Assembly (NCBI RefSeq): GCF_030272615.1
Contig: NC_081405.1
Span: 571,077,095 to 571,141,094 of the forward strand
From: Cryptomeria japonica
Lineage: Eukaryota > Streptophyta > Pinopsida > Cupressales > Cupressaceae
DNA length: 64,000 nucleotides
Direction of reading: 5' to 3'
In this document: positions 47,005-57,230 of the stretch, one piece after another
Layout of the letters: every line of letters begins with the position of its first letter
How positions within the stretch are numbered: position 1 is the stretch's first letter
The notes under the pieces: model-generated
What the model was told of the DNA's origin: nothing
Databases searched by the model: none
What the model saw: the letters and a program-made list of their open reading frames with translations, nothing else
Position numbers and translations under genes: made by a program

Positions 47005-47401
47005 GAATGTAGGTTTTTCACTGAACATAAACTTCTTTATTCAATGCATTGGGAAAAATAGTAAACTAATTCAAAAAATTATGAAAAATATCTATGCCCT
47101 AGGTATTGATGTCTTCTTTCTAACAAAAAAGATAAAATTGAATTTTGATATATATAGAACAAGTTATGTGTTCAAACATACACCTATATATAAATTATAA
47201 TTAGTCGGACTTAAAAACTAAATAAAATTAAAATATTCAACATGTCGCTATCAAACCAACTGCATGCCCTAGATATTGATGTTACAAACCAAAATTCAAA
47301 AATATTCAATTTTTATCATTTATAGAAAAAAAAATTATGTGTTTCAAGATGCACATCATTCTTAAAAAATGTTGTTTCCTATAAAAAACTACTTTTCAAA
47401 T
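47005..47401. other. AT-rich interior of TIR element
   Basis: No gene. The stretch between the copia insertion and the solo LTR is AT-rich and contains a partly repeated phrase, TATGCCCTAGGTATTGATGT / CATGCCCTAGATATTGATGT, at about 47092 and 47264. Confidence 0.5.
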
Positions 47402-47895
47402 TGTTGGTGTAAATAATTATTCATCATGGATATTATTACACCTTACTTAAGTTTACTTAGGTACATGCATTTCATATTAGTTTGGATATGAGACACTTGG
47501 GTGTTTGTGCAACATTGGGATAGTGTGTGTAGGATAATTTCCACCTTTCATGGTGTTGATCTTGTTACTACTCTATCATATCCACTTATTGTGGAGTGAT
47601 AATTCCACCTTCGGTGGGTGATCCACCTCATGTGAAATATTTTATTGTTTCTCCTACCTACCACACCTATTTCCTACCCACCCTTGTTTCTTATTGAGCC
47701 ACATGTCATGTTTGTGTGCTCACATATCCATATAGCCTTGCCTATATATGCAAGCTCATATTCATTGTATGGAACAACAACTATTGATCTATTGATCATT
47801 TATCTATTGATGAGAATACTGTTTATTCTTGTCCTATATTTTGTCTCTCTATTTTGTACTTTTCATTGAGCTTTTGATCTTGGCAAAATCTCACA
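47402..47895 (+). repeat. Solo LTR of the copia-type family, inverted
   Basis: It starts TGTTGGTGTAAATAATTATT and ends GATCTTGGCAAAATCTCACA, the reverse complement of the 495-bp LTRs at 42021 and 46505. It is visibly more diverged than those two are from each other. No interior and no second LTR accompany it. The flanks CAAAT and AGAAT are not a clean duplication. Confidence 0.85.
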
Positions 47896-48051
47896 AGAAT
47901 CTACAAACAAGATGTTACAAATCACTAGTTTACATCATCAAATTCTTAACGGTTTTAAAGTTATAGGTGTCGAAAAGTGAAGTTTTTTTTCAAAATGTCC
48001 ATCTAAGTGTCAAAGTTGGTCAAAAAGTGGGAACCAGTATTGTGAGTTCAC

Positions 48052-48870
48052 CCAACTAGTTGGGTTCAAACTTTCCCTTTTGTTCTCGAAACTGTTGATT
48101 TTTCAGGATTCTCTCTTAAAACAAGGTCACCAACCTGGAATTCTCTATGTCGAACTTTCTTGTTATAACCTCTAGACATTCTCTTCTGATAAGCTTGTAG
48201 ATGATCAAATGCCACTTGCCAACATTCATCTAGCAATTTGGGTTCCTGCAATCTAGATATTTTGTGATCTTCATCAGTGACCAAACCTTGCAGAGAAACT
48301 CTCAAAGATGGGATTTCCACCTCTATAAGCAAGACTGCTTCAGCCCATATTAAAAGGAAAAAGGTGTAGCTCTTGTAGGTGTTCTGATGCTTGTTTGATA
48401 AGCCCATAGTGTCGGATTGAGTTGTAGATGCTAATTCTTTCCAGATTTATTGACTATTCTGTGAAAGATAGTCAACAGGTTTTTGTTAGATGCTTCAGCC
48501 TGGCCGTTACCTTGAGGGTAATATATAGAAGACCAATGTTATTTGATTTTAAACTTTTCACAGAGCTCATCTAGATCCATGTTTTTGAACTATCCTCCAT
48601 TGTCAATCGCAATCGAAGAAGGTATTCAATACCAGTAGATGATATAGTTAAGGATAAACATAGCTACCTGTTTGTCGATTGCTTTGATTAGAGAAACCAC
48701 TTCAACCCACTTGGTGAAGTATTCAATATAAGCTATGATAAACTTGTGTCCATTAGAGGATGCAAGATAGATTTGGCCGATGAGATCAAACACCCATTGC
48801 TGAAAAGACCAATGTGTGATAAAGGTTATTACCTCTTTGGCTGGAGCATGTATGAGATGCCCATGTAGCT
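48052..48870 (-). pseudogene. Integrase core and C-terminus, Tat-type gypsy
   Basis: Reading leftward, the core gives WVFDLIGQIYLASSNGHKF (D), SIAIDNGG (D) and PQGNGQAEASNK (E), then LLDECWQVAFDHLQAYQKRM and the C-terminal REFQVGDLVLR. Stops interrupt it at several points. The frame reaches a PNW-like motif at 48066-48060 and is cut there by the TIR element; the continuation is at 41641. Confidence 0.88.
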
Positions 48871-49425
48871 AACATTTATCACAAGTTTTAGCAAATTTAA
48901 TAGCATCATTTTCTATATCTGGCCAATAGTAGCCAGCCTTTAGCAGTTTTTGAGCTAAAGTTGGACTGTTTAAGTGAGATCCACAAATAATTTCATGGAC
49001 TTCAGATAATGCATGTTGGAAATCATCAAGTTCTAGACCTAAGGAAAGTACTATCCAAAACTCGCCTATACAAATTGTTAGCAATGATGACATACCATGA
49101 AGCATTTCGGATTAGGTTTCTTTTCTCATTATAGGTAAGGGTATTAGGGATAATTTGGTCACATAAGTAAGGGTAGATATGAATATAGCGAGATGAGTCA
49201 TGTCCAATGATAGAATAGACCATCTGGGACTCGGGAATCAGAAGCAAGATAATGAATTTCTTCCACCAGGAATTCATAGTGATACTCAAATTCTTGTAGC
49301 TATGGTATAGATGCCAATGTAGCCATAGCATTTGCTGCTCTATTTGTTGATCTAGGAAACTGCTAAAATGATACAAAAGAAAAGTATTTCTTAAAGTCAT
49401 CAACCATTCTTTTGTAGACAATCAA
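48869..49425 (-). pseudogene. Integrase zinc domain and linker, Tat-type gypsy
   Basis: The H2C2-like domain reads EVHEIICGSHLNSPTLAQKL, KAGYYWPDIENDA and CDKC at 48869. Upstream are remnants of the RNase H-integrase linker (STNRAANAMATLASIP; FLVEEIHYLASDSRV) split over two frames. The region lies directly between the second RNase H and the integrase core. Confidence 0.75.
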
Positions 49426-49710
49426 TTTTTCATCTTGAGTTTGATATATATCATTGATCTGTTTGATTATTAGCTGAGAGTCACCATAGATGTGTAACTC
49501 AACAACCTTCCATTCAATAGCTATCTTGATTCCATTTACCAAGGCTTCATATTCTACAATATTATTTGTACAAGGAAAGAGGATCTTGTAAGCCTTTGGG
49601 ATTGAATATATTTGAGGAGTGATAAAAAGAATTCCAGCACCATAACCTTATTGAGTAAAAGACCCATCAAAGAACATTTTTTAGGATTGCTGAGTAAGGT
49701 GCATGATGGA
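49426..49710 (-). pseudogene. Second (archaeal-type) RNase H, Tat-type gypsy
   Basis: The frame gives FFDGSFTQ (D, followed by a stop), YGAGILFITP, NNIVEYEALVNGIKIAIE (E) and VELHIYGDSQLIIKQINDIY (D). A second RNase H after the retroviral-type one and before integrase is the mark of the Tat lineage of Ty3/gypsy elements. Confidence 0.85.
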
Positions 49711-50298
49711 TTAATCTAAAAATTCTATGAGAAAAGGTTGATTGTCTTCAAGCGGAGCATCAACAAGTTGATCTGCAATGACGTGTCCTTTGATAGCTTT
49801 GCATTCTATATATTCAATGACAAATCCTATAAGAATCATAACCCACTTAACCAATCTACCTTTAAGCATTGCCTTGCTGAGAAGATATTTGAGCAGATCT
49901 ATCTTAGTCACTAGTTTGATAGAATGTGCTAGCATGTAATGTCTTAATTTCTATGATGCAAAGACCAATGCCAGACAAGCTTTCTTAGTAATAGTATAGT
50001 TCATCTCATAGGACACCAACATTTGGTTGATATAATATATAGCTCGTTCCTTTTTATTCTCATCCCGTTGAGCCAAAAGTGCCCCCAATGATGTATTAGT
50101 AGCTAATATGTAGAGTATAAAGCATTTGTTTTGAATCCATGGCATTAAGATAGGTGGATTAGAAAGATATTCCTTGATTTTCTTTAGATGTTGTTCACAG
50201 TCTTCATCCTAGTTGTAGGTAGCTCCTTTCCGTAAATCTTTTGTGAATGGCTGAGCTTTATGTGTGAGCTGAGAGATGAAACATCTTATGGATTGGAG
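49711..50298 (-). pseudogene. First RNase H, Tat-type gypsy
   Basis: Signatures: FILYILATNTSLGALLAQRD, AIYYINQMLVSYEMNYTITK, VTKIDLLKYLLSKAMLKGR and EYIECKAIKGHVIADQLVDA. The last one is typical of the Tat/Athila branch. The frame is broken near 49940 and at the junction with RT. Confidence 0.85.
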
Positions 50299-51010
50299 CT
50301 ACCCTAGTATAGTCCTCATTTGACTAACATTCTTTGGAGGTGGCATGTCCATGATAGTCTTAACTTTTTTTGGGTCCAATTCAATTCCTTTCTCTGAAAC
50401 AATGTATCCTAAGAGCTTTCTAGATGTGACGCTAAATGCACATTTTTGGGGATTTAACTTGAGTTTAAATTTTTCCATCCTGTCTAAGATTGGACCTAGT
50501 TCCGATAGATGTGTTGATCTTTTCATATATTTGAGTAGGGTATCATCGACATAGTCCTCCATATTTTTGTGCATCATATCATGAAAAATTGTTGTTACAG
50601 ATCTTTGATAAGTGGCGCCTGCATTCTTTAAGCCGAAGGGCATTACATTCCAATAAAAAGTTCCCCATGCACAAGTGAATGTTGTTTTCTCTTGATCCTC
50701 AGGTGTAATTTTAATCTGATTGTATCCAAAAAAACCATCCATTAGAGAGTACATTTCATAACCAGCAATCATGTCCACTATCATGTCTATGTTGGGTAGT
50801 GGAAAATCATCTTTTGGACAAGCTTTGTTTAAATCTTTGAAATCTGTGCAAACACATATTAATTTTTCAGGTTTGGAAATATGTACAATATTAGATAGAT
50901 CCACTTGGCATAATCAGTTTCTCTGATCAATCCATCTTTTAGTAATTTTTCAAGCTCAGCCTTAACAAGTAATGCAACATGAGGATGCATTTTTCAGAGT
51001 TTTTTATTAA
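50299..51010 (-). pseudogene. Reverse transcriptase, Tat-type gypsy
   Basis: Reading leftward: a pre-RT helix HPHVALLVKAELEKLLKDGL in a neighbouring frame, VCTDFKDLNKACPKDDFPLP, YSLMDGFFGYNQIKI, CAWGTFYWNVMPFGLKNAGA, the catalytic MEDYVDDTLL and KCAFSVTSRKLLGYIVSEKG. 201 codons are open from 50904. A one-base change near 50905 separates the first block. Confidence 0.95.
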
Positions 51011-52630
51011 CAGGTTTAACTTCGGGAGTGATAGAAAGATGATGCATTATGAGGTCAGGATCCAGACCCGCATATTAGCATATGTCCATGCAAAATTGAT
51101 ATTTTTCTCTGTGAAGAAATCAGCGAATTCTTTCAGTTCTTCTGTTGATAAGGATTGAGCTACATGTATGATATGTTAAGTTTCTTCTATTCTAATGTTC
51201 ACTAGTTGTGTGGGTTCAATCAGCATTGATGATCGCTCTTGAAAGTGATCAAGGGAAATATCAAGTATCTCACCTTCAGGTGCCTCGGAGAGGTTTTCAT
51301 CGTTAGATACATCCTTTATTTTTACTAATTTTTTATTCTGACACCGCCATAATGTGGTTTTCACCATCAGAACACTTTTTTTTTTTTTTTTTTTTTTTGA
51401 CACTAAGATACTTGACATCTGTTGTTGTCATGTTCTCACTTTGTGCACTGGTGGAAGAGCTCATTTGTTTGACTGCATTAACATAACATGTTATTGTATA
51501 GTTGTTGACAAAGGTAGGGATATTAAAGGGTTGATCTTAAATAGTACAGTCAATAAGCTTAGGATGTACCAGGGATAAATATTTAACAAGTTCAAGGGAA
51601 TTCATGGTATTGTCATCACAACCTCGGACCGACAAGTTGAGTTCTAGAAGACTACCTTGCATAAGCGTCTGAAGACCAAGAAGAGTTAGAACATGATTAT
51701 CGAAGTTTGTGTTAGTATTTAGGGACCTAACCCAACAAACCTACCACTAGCACCATCTTCTATGTAAGACTGGACTACATATTATGGTTCGATAGTAACA
51801 AGATTTTCAAATAGAGCTTCAACATTCATGATGAAGTAGTCATAGTGTGGTGTCAAAAAGATAATGTCATAAATAGATCTTATTTCAGAGTGATCAGATT
51901 CAGAAGATGAAACCTCTAACTCCTCTTCAAGTTGCTTAGTGAAAGCATGTATAGTATCAATATCAACATCTTTGATGCTACAAGTTCCTTCGTGATTTGG
52001 TTCAATGATCACTTGTAGTTGACATACTTGTTGACATAACCTTGATGACTCTATTAGTCTCTATCGTCTTTCCCATTCAACTTCCTTGGGACTAATGACC
52101 GGTCCTACTTATGTAACCTCTAGTTCTTCATTTCTATTCCCATACCTAATTTTCTCTATCGCATTAGAGGGAGATATAATAGGTGAAGAAATTTCCTATG
52201 CTTTTCTTTCTTTCAGCTATTGTTCATAATCTTCTTGTCTTTTTAGTCTAATTTCTTCTATTTCCTTTTACACTATCAAGCGTATTATCTCTTGTGCTTC
52301 GTCTATGATATCATTAGGTTCTTCAGGAGTTTCTTTAGTAGATGTATCTGAGAGAGGCTCTGGACCTCATTCATACTTATTTGATTCTTTTTCTGAATCC
52401 TCTACTTGCATTCTTCTCGTATATGTGATAGGAATATTTAGTGGTGCAAACGGTTTTTGATTCCTTCCACTTCTTATCTCATGTGTTTCAGAACATCTAC
52501 TTCTTGTAGTGTTATTGGATAAGTGCACAAAGATGGTAAAAAAGGGGGGTATAAGTGAACACTTTTTTTTTTCTGAAATCAGGTGAACCTGAACTTGGAG
52601 ACAACTTTTGAAAGTCACCCATTCAATATA
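51011..52630 (-). pseudogene. Linker region of Tat-type gypsy polyprotein
   Basis: Several minus-strand frames carry acidic, repeat-poor protein: DNENLSEAPEGEILDISLDHF-like near 51250, EEELEVSSSESDHSEIRSIY near 51880 and KPFAPLNIPITYTRR near 52440. Position and composition fit the variable region between protease and RT in Tat-type elements. Stops are frequent. A 25-28-base poly(T) lies at about 51369-51399. Confidence 0.5.
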
Positions 52631-53384
52631 TGAAGATAATTAAAGAGAAAATATTGTAGTACTCTAAATCTAGTTTCCAAACTACTAAACTTTTTCAAAA
52701 TTGGATAAGATTAAAGGGGTCAAATCCTTTGTGCACGAAAAACAGACCTTGATTTTTTCTGAAAAACATAACATAGTGTCTGACGTGGGCATCCAAAAAG
52801 TCATAGTTAGATTTAGTATTTTGATAAATCCTTTAGCAGAAAGATAGTTAAGAGTGAGCACTAGAAGATGTGTATTTTTTTGTAATTTTTTGTTGATTAT
52901 TTATTTTAATGATTTTTCCAATTGAGCACATCCTGAAAAATTAGGTACCTGTTCATGCGTGAAGTATAAGTTGCACTAAACAAATTGAAAATACAATTTT
53001 ATTGTTTTTAAATTGTAAAGAATCAAGTGCACTACAATAATATATAAAGTTTTTTAAATTTGGATAAGTATATCAAAATTTATTAAAAAAATGGTGCACC
53101 TATGTCTGTGAGAACTATGGTGACACTAGTAGAAGAAATTCAATAATAATATGTTATTGTTCTTCAAATTGAAAAAAAAATATATGGTTAGAAAGCTCAG
53201 AAGATGGGTGAAAATATGGTGGCAATTTTAGAAATACCCACTTGATAAAGTGTAAACCTGATGATGAAAAAGTTGATAAACCAAGTTGATAAAATAAAAC
53301 ACGTCAAAAATGAGAGAAATGGAGGGAAATCAAACTTCCAAAATGTAGCTTTGTCATCTAGGCCTATTTCCAAGCCTAAACAGT
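52631..53384. other. AT-rich non-coding DNA
   Basis: I see no gene or clear repeat. It separates gypsy coding remnants from the first GTACG-type motifs and could be a further insertion of unknown type. Confidence 0.4.
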
Positions 53385-53492
53385 CAAAAGCTTGTACGGG
53401 GTACTTATGGTTTCAAAAGCATGTACGGGTTCTTTTTACTATAAACAGCTCGTAGGCGCTCTTTTTACTATAAACAACATGTACGCACTAGT
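53385..53492 (+). promoter_or_regulatory. GTACG-type subterminal repeats, possible element end
   Basis: Motifs TTGTACGGGGTACTT, ATGTACGGGTTC, CTCGTAGGCGCTC and ATGTACGCACTA are interspersed with TTTTTACTATAAACA spacers. The spacer-plus-core unit resembles CATTTTCCTATAAGTAG units at 62139-62230 in the same orientation. GC-TTGTACGGGGTACT at the left edge resembles the reverse complement of the sequence at about 62312, GCATGTACGTGGTTCT. Confidence 0.5.
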
Positions 53493-53870
53493 GTATTATA
53501 TGATATTGTATATATAATATGTGTATAATATGATATTGTATATATAATGTGTATAATATATACACATATAATATATAATATTTATATTTATATATATATA
53601 ATAATATATAATATATTAAGTATATATATACACATATAAGTGTATTGTCTCCCCCTCTCTCTCTCCGTCCCTCTCTCCCCTTCTCCCTTCCTCCATACCC
53701 CATCCCTCCCTCTCTCCCCTTCTCCCTTCCTCCATACCCCATCCCTCCCTCTCTCCCCTTATCCCTTCCTCCATACTCCATCCCTCTCTCTCTCACTCTC
53801 TCCCCTTCTCCCTTCCTCCATACCCCATCCCTCTTTCTCTTCTTCTCTCCCTCCCTCCCTCCATACCCCA
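53493..53870 (+). repeat. AT microsatellite followed by CT tract
   Basis: 53493-53640 is built of TATATAATATGTG-like AT repeats. 53645-53870 is a CT-rich tract with a ~53-bp period (CTTCTCCCTTCCTCCATACCC repeated about five times). It has no coding value. Confidence 0.9.
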
Positions 53871-54310
53871 CTGCAACTGTGTGTGCACTTCTATAGAAGT
53901 AAGTGAATTTATTTCTTGTATACAACTTCCTCTTTTATTTTTATCATGTATGCTCTCCTAAGAAAATTGACTGATGGATTTGTGTGTGTATATTGAATAG
54001 GAGGAACAAGGTTTGAAATTGAACCATGGGTGCATTACCATGACAAACAAGGAAACCTATAGTAATATTCTTCTTGAATGTGTTTTTAATGAGCAGAGCA
54101 GATGTGGAAAATAGTGTCAACAAAGCAACATGATGAATCAGAGTACCTACAATATGTTTTTCAGAAGGAAACAACTAGTAGGAAGAGAAAGAGAGAGAGT
54201 AACATAGATGATGTCCTGGAGAATGATAGTGGTGGGTATGCGAGAGTTCCCATGTTGTTACACAATGGCTATCACCAAAAGAAATTAAAGTTTGTTGTAT
54301 GCATGTAAAT
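53868..54310 (+). pseudogene. Transposase-type leader joined to unrelated small ORF
   Basis: 53868-53925 matches the transposase leader and 5' splice donor at 56571-56630 (CACTGNAACTGTGT, TAGAAGTAAGTGAATTT). Downstream, an acceptor-like TTGAATAG at 54000 is followed by coding-like DNA unlike the transposase: a 37-codon frame and an overlapping one at 54102-54308 with the basic run SRKRKRES, a possible nuclear signal. Function is unknown. It may be a captured fragment placed behind the transposon's leader. Confidence 0.4.
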
Positions 54311-54639
54311 GGTAGTATATGATGATCATCACTTGTCAAATGGCTTGGAACGGTACACACCCATGAAAGAAATCAAGTGTGTAAATCCTATAGTCGCAAT
54401 CAAGATTAGTCCTATAACCTTGCAAATTTAATAGCATCATATGTTTTAGAGCTTAGGAAGTACTCTTAGGGTTAGGTCAAGCTCTTACACTTTCGTTTTA
54501 GCAAAGCCTTGTTGTTTGTTCGCTTGGAGTCTCTCTTATGGTGACAATGGTCTAACTTAGCTATATCAAAACTAAACTATTGATGTTCTATTGTATGATG
54601 TTTTATTCATTTCTTTAAATTTAATATATCATTTATTAG
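54311..54639. other. No gene seen
   Basis: Moderately AT-rich DNA without repeats, domains or splice signals I can support. Confidence 0.4.
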
Positions 54640-54736
54640 CCCACCATATGACCCCTTAGGTGTCATTAGAGGTCGTATTGCTTCCTAAGAGGTCATATGG
54701 TGTCCTGTAACCCCTTAGGACACCGTATGACCCCCT
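54640..54736 (+). repeat. CCTTAGG / CATATGG repeats beside gap
   Basis: Units such as ACCATATGACCCCTTAGG and AGAGGTCATATGGTGTCC lead into the assembly gap, beyond which a CT tract begins. This is the same order as at 19508-19860. Confidence 0.8.
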
Positions 54737-55236
54737 NNNNNNNNNNNNNNNNNNNNNNNNNNNNNNNNNNNNNNNNNNNNNNNNNNNNNNNNNNNNNNNN
54801 NNNNNNNNNNNNNNNNNNNNNNNNNNNNNNNNNNNNNNNNNNNNNNNNNNNNNNNNNNNNNNNNNNNNNNNNNNNNNNNNNNNNNNNNNNNNNNNNNNNN
54901 NNNNNNNNNNNNNNNNNNNNNNNNNNNNNNNNNNNNNNNNNNNNNNNNNNNNNNNNNNNNNNNNNNNNNNNNNNNNNNNNNNNNNNNNNNNNNNNNNNNN
55001 NNNNNNNNNNNNNNNNNNNNNNNNNNNNNNNNNNNNNNNNNNNNNNNNNNNNNNNNNNNNNNNNNNNNNNNNNNNNNNNNNNNNNNNNNNNNNNNNNNNN
55101 NNNNNNNNNNNNNNNNNNNNNNNNNNNNNNNNNNNNNNNNNNNNNNNNNNNNNNNNNNNNNNNNNNNNNNNNNNNNNNNNNNNNNNNNNNNNNNNNNNNN
55201 NNNNNNNNNNNNNNNNNNNNNNNNNNNNNNNNNNNN
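54737..55236. other. Assembly gap (500 N)
   Basis: Exactly 500 Ns, which usually denotes a gap of unknown size in a scaffold. It lies at the edge of a CT tract, where short-read assembly would fail. The ORFs drawn through it are meaningless. Confidence 0.98.
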
Positions 55237-55296
<60 letters not shown>

Positions 55297-56149
55297 TCTC
55301 TCTCTTCTCTCTCTCTCTTCCTACCTCCCCCCCCTCCCCCTCTTCTCTCCCTCCCTCCCCATACTCTTTGTCTCCCTTCCTCCATACCCCTTCTTCTCTC
55401 CCACTCTCCCCCCTCTTCTCTCCTCTCTCCCTCCCTCTCCCTCTCTCTACTTCCCTCCCCCCCTCTCTCTCTTCCTCTCTCCCCCTACCACCCTCCCTCC
55501 TTCCCTCTCTCTCTCTCTTCCTCTCCCTACTCCCTTCATTTCTCTCCCTCTTCCCTCCTTCCCTCTCTCTCTCTTCCTCCCCCTCCCCCTCCCTCCCTAA
55601 TCTCTCTCCCTCCCCACCCTTCCTTTTCTCTCCCTCCCACCCTCCCTCTTCTCTCCCTCTCTCCCTCCTCCCCTTCTGCCCCCCCTCCTCTTTCCCTTCC
55701 CCCTACTCTACCCCCTCTCCCTCTCTCTCTCTCTCTCTCCCCCCCTCTCCCTCTCCCTCCCCCTCCCTCGCCACTCTCCCTCTCCCTCCCTCCCCCTACT
55801 CTCCCTCTCCCTTCCTCCATACCCCTTCTTCTCTCCCACCCTCCCCCCTTTTCTCTCCCTCTCTCCCCCCCCTCTACCTCTCTCCCTCTCTCTACCTTCC
55901 CTCCCCCCCTCTCTCTCAACCTCTCTCTCTCCCTCTCCCTCCTTCCCTCTCTTTCCCTCTCCCTCCTTCCCTCTCTCTCTCTCTCTCTTCCTCCCCCTCC
56001 CCCTCCCTCCTTCCATCTCTCTCTCTTCCTCCCCCTCCCGCTCTCTTCCCCTCTCCTCTCCCTCCCCCCTCGTTCTTCTCTCCCTCTCTCCCAACTTCCC
56101 TTCTACCACCCCCCTCCTCTCTCCCTACCCCCTACTCTCCCCCCTCTCC

Positions 56150-56196
<47 letters not shown>

Positions 56197-56207
56197 TCTC
56201 TCTCCCT
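55237..56207 (+). repeat. CT tract (right transposon copy)
   Basis: About 970 bp of pyrimidine sequence: pure (CT)n at both ends and CTCCCT-rich DNA between. It corresponds, reversed, to the GA tract at 6125-6683. Confidence 0.95.
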
Positions 56208-56515
56208 TTTCATTCACATTTTTTCTGCTACCAATAGCACCTACAGGGTACTAAACCTATTAGTTCACTACCTTGCTATGACGTTTTTAAGGCGTAGGAG
56301 CACATACGTGGTAGTTATTACTTGTAAGAACATATGGGGTACTAAGCCCATTATTCGCTACCCTGCACCAACATTTTTTAGGCTCAGGAGCATGTACACA
56401 CTACTTATTAGTACAAAATGGCAAAAAAAATACCGTTGGGCTTGCCAACATTTTCTGGACTAAAAACACATTCGTGGTTATTAATGTAGCACGTACATAG
56501 TACATAGACATAGTT
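56208..56515 (+). promoter_or_regulatory. GTACG-type subterminal motifs, transposase side (right copy)
   Basis: Variants of the core recur (CACATACGTGGTAGTTATTA, AGCATGTACACACTACTTATTA, TAGCACGTACATAGTACATA), each near GGTACTAA or CTACTTATTA. It is the inverted, diverged partner of 5985-6124. Confidence 0.6.
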
Positions 56516-57230
56516 TTAGTTGCCCAAGAGCCTCAATGGCCTGAAAAGAATTTTTTGAAGTCATTGAAGGCCCCACTGGAACTGTGTCTGCACTTCTATC
56601 ACTGTTTTATACATAGAAGTAAGTGAATTTTTTGTTTTTGCATGATTTCAAATAATTGAATTGTTGTTCTTATTAGTTTTGTCAATAGTATTATGATTGT
56701 TTAATAGTTTGATTCCAAAAAATAGTGATAAGATGCATATTTATGGTTATTTGTTTGTTTATGAACTTTTGTTTACATATATATGTAATATGATTCTATT
56801 TAGGACAACCAATATCAACCATGGGAAAGAACAAGTGAGGAACAATGGAACAATGAGAGGTTGAAAAGGAAAGACAAAGGTAGCGTATGAAGAAATTACA
56901 TGACATAATAACAATGGGAGAAGAAGGTATGTCATCCTTAACATCTCAATTCGATTTACCAAATGAACATAATGCACCTAATGCAATTGAAGAAGAGACA
57001 TTTGATTTACCGTATGAACCTAATGCAATTGAAGAAGATACCACATTGAATAATCAATTAAATGATGAAAATACACCTTCTCTATTTGATGAATTGAATG
57101 TAAACAATGCATCGATGTTAACATCTCCTAGAATCATTCGTAGGAAATCAAAATATCTAATTGACATTGATGAGAATATATTGAAGCCAATTGACATTGA
57201 TGAAAATAAATTGAAGGCAATTTTTTGGAC
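56516..57230 (+). pseudogene. Internally deleted transposase gene (right copy)
   Basis: The leader exon (donor at 56619), a 185-bp intron (to 56803) and ATG at 56821 correspond to the left copy. The start is broken by TGA after five codons, by the TGA shared with the left copy, and by TAG. From 56887 the N-terminal protein is open (ITMGEEGMSSLTSQFDLPNE ...) and 80% or more alike by eye. It stops matching around codon 110 (DENKLKAIF), where it runs straight into a satellite unit at about 57231. The catalytic region is therefore gone, making this a deletion derivative. Confidence 0.85.

Larger units (their letters stand above)
41642..48051. mobile_element. TIR element inserted in gypsy pol, with nested retroelements
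   Basis: 31-bp terminal inverted repeats at 41642-41672 and 48021-48051 match with one mismatch; they begin GTGAACTCACAATACT and end CCCACTTTTTG. The flanks CCAGCCAA (41634-41641) and CCAACTAG (48052-48059) look like an 8-bp target duplication separated by transitions. The gypsy pol frame stops at one TIR and resumes at the other. Without the copia element and the solo LTR, under 1 kb of AT-rich DNA remains with no transposase, so it is non-autonomous. An 8-bp duplication suggests hAT, but the TIR does not clearly confirm that. Confidence 0.75.

Noticed and set aside
54697-56463. 588-codon ORF
   Set aside because: It runs through 500 Ns and a CT tract.
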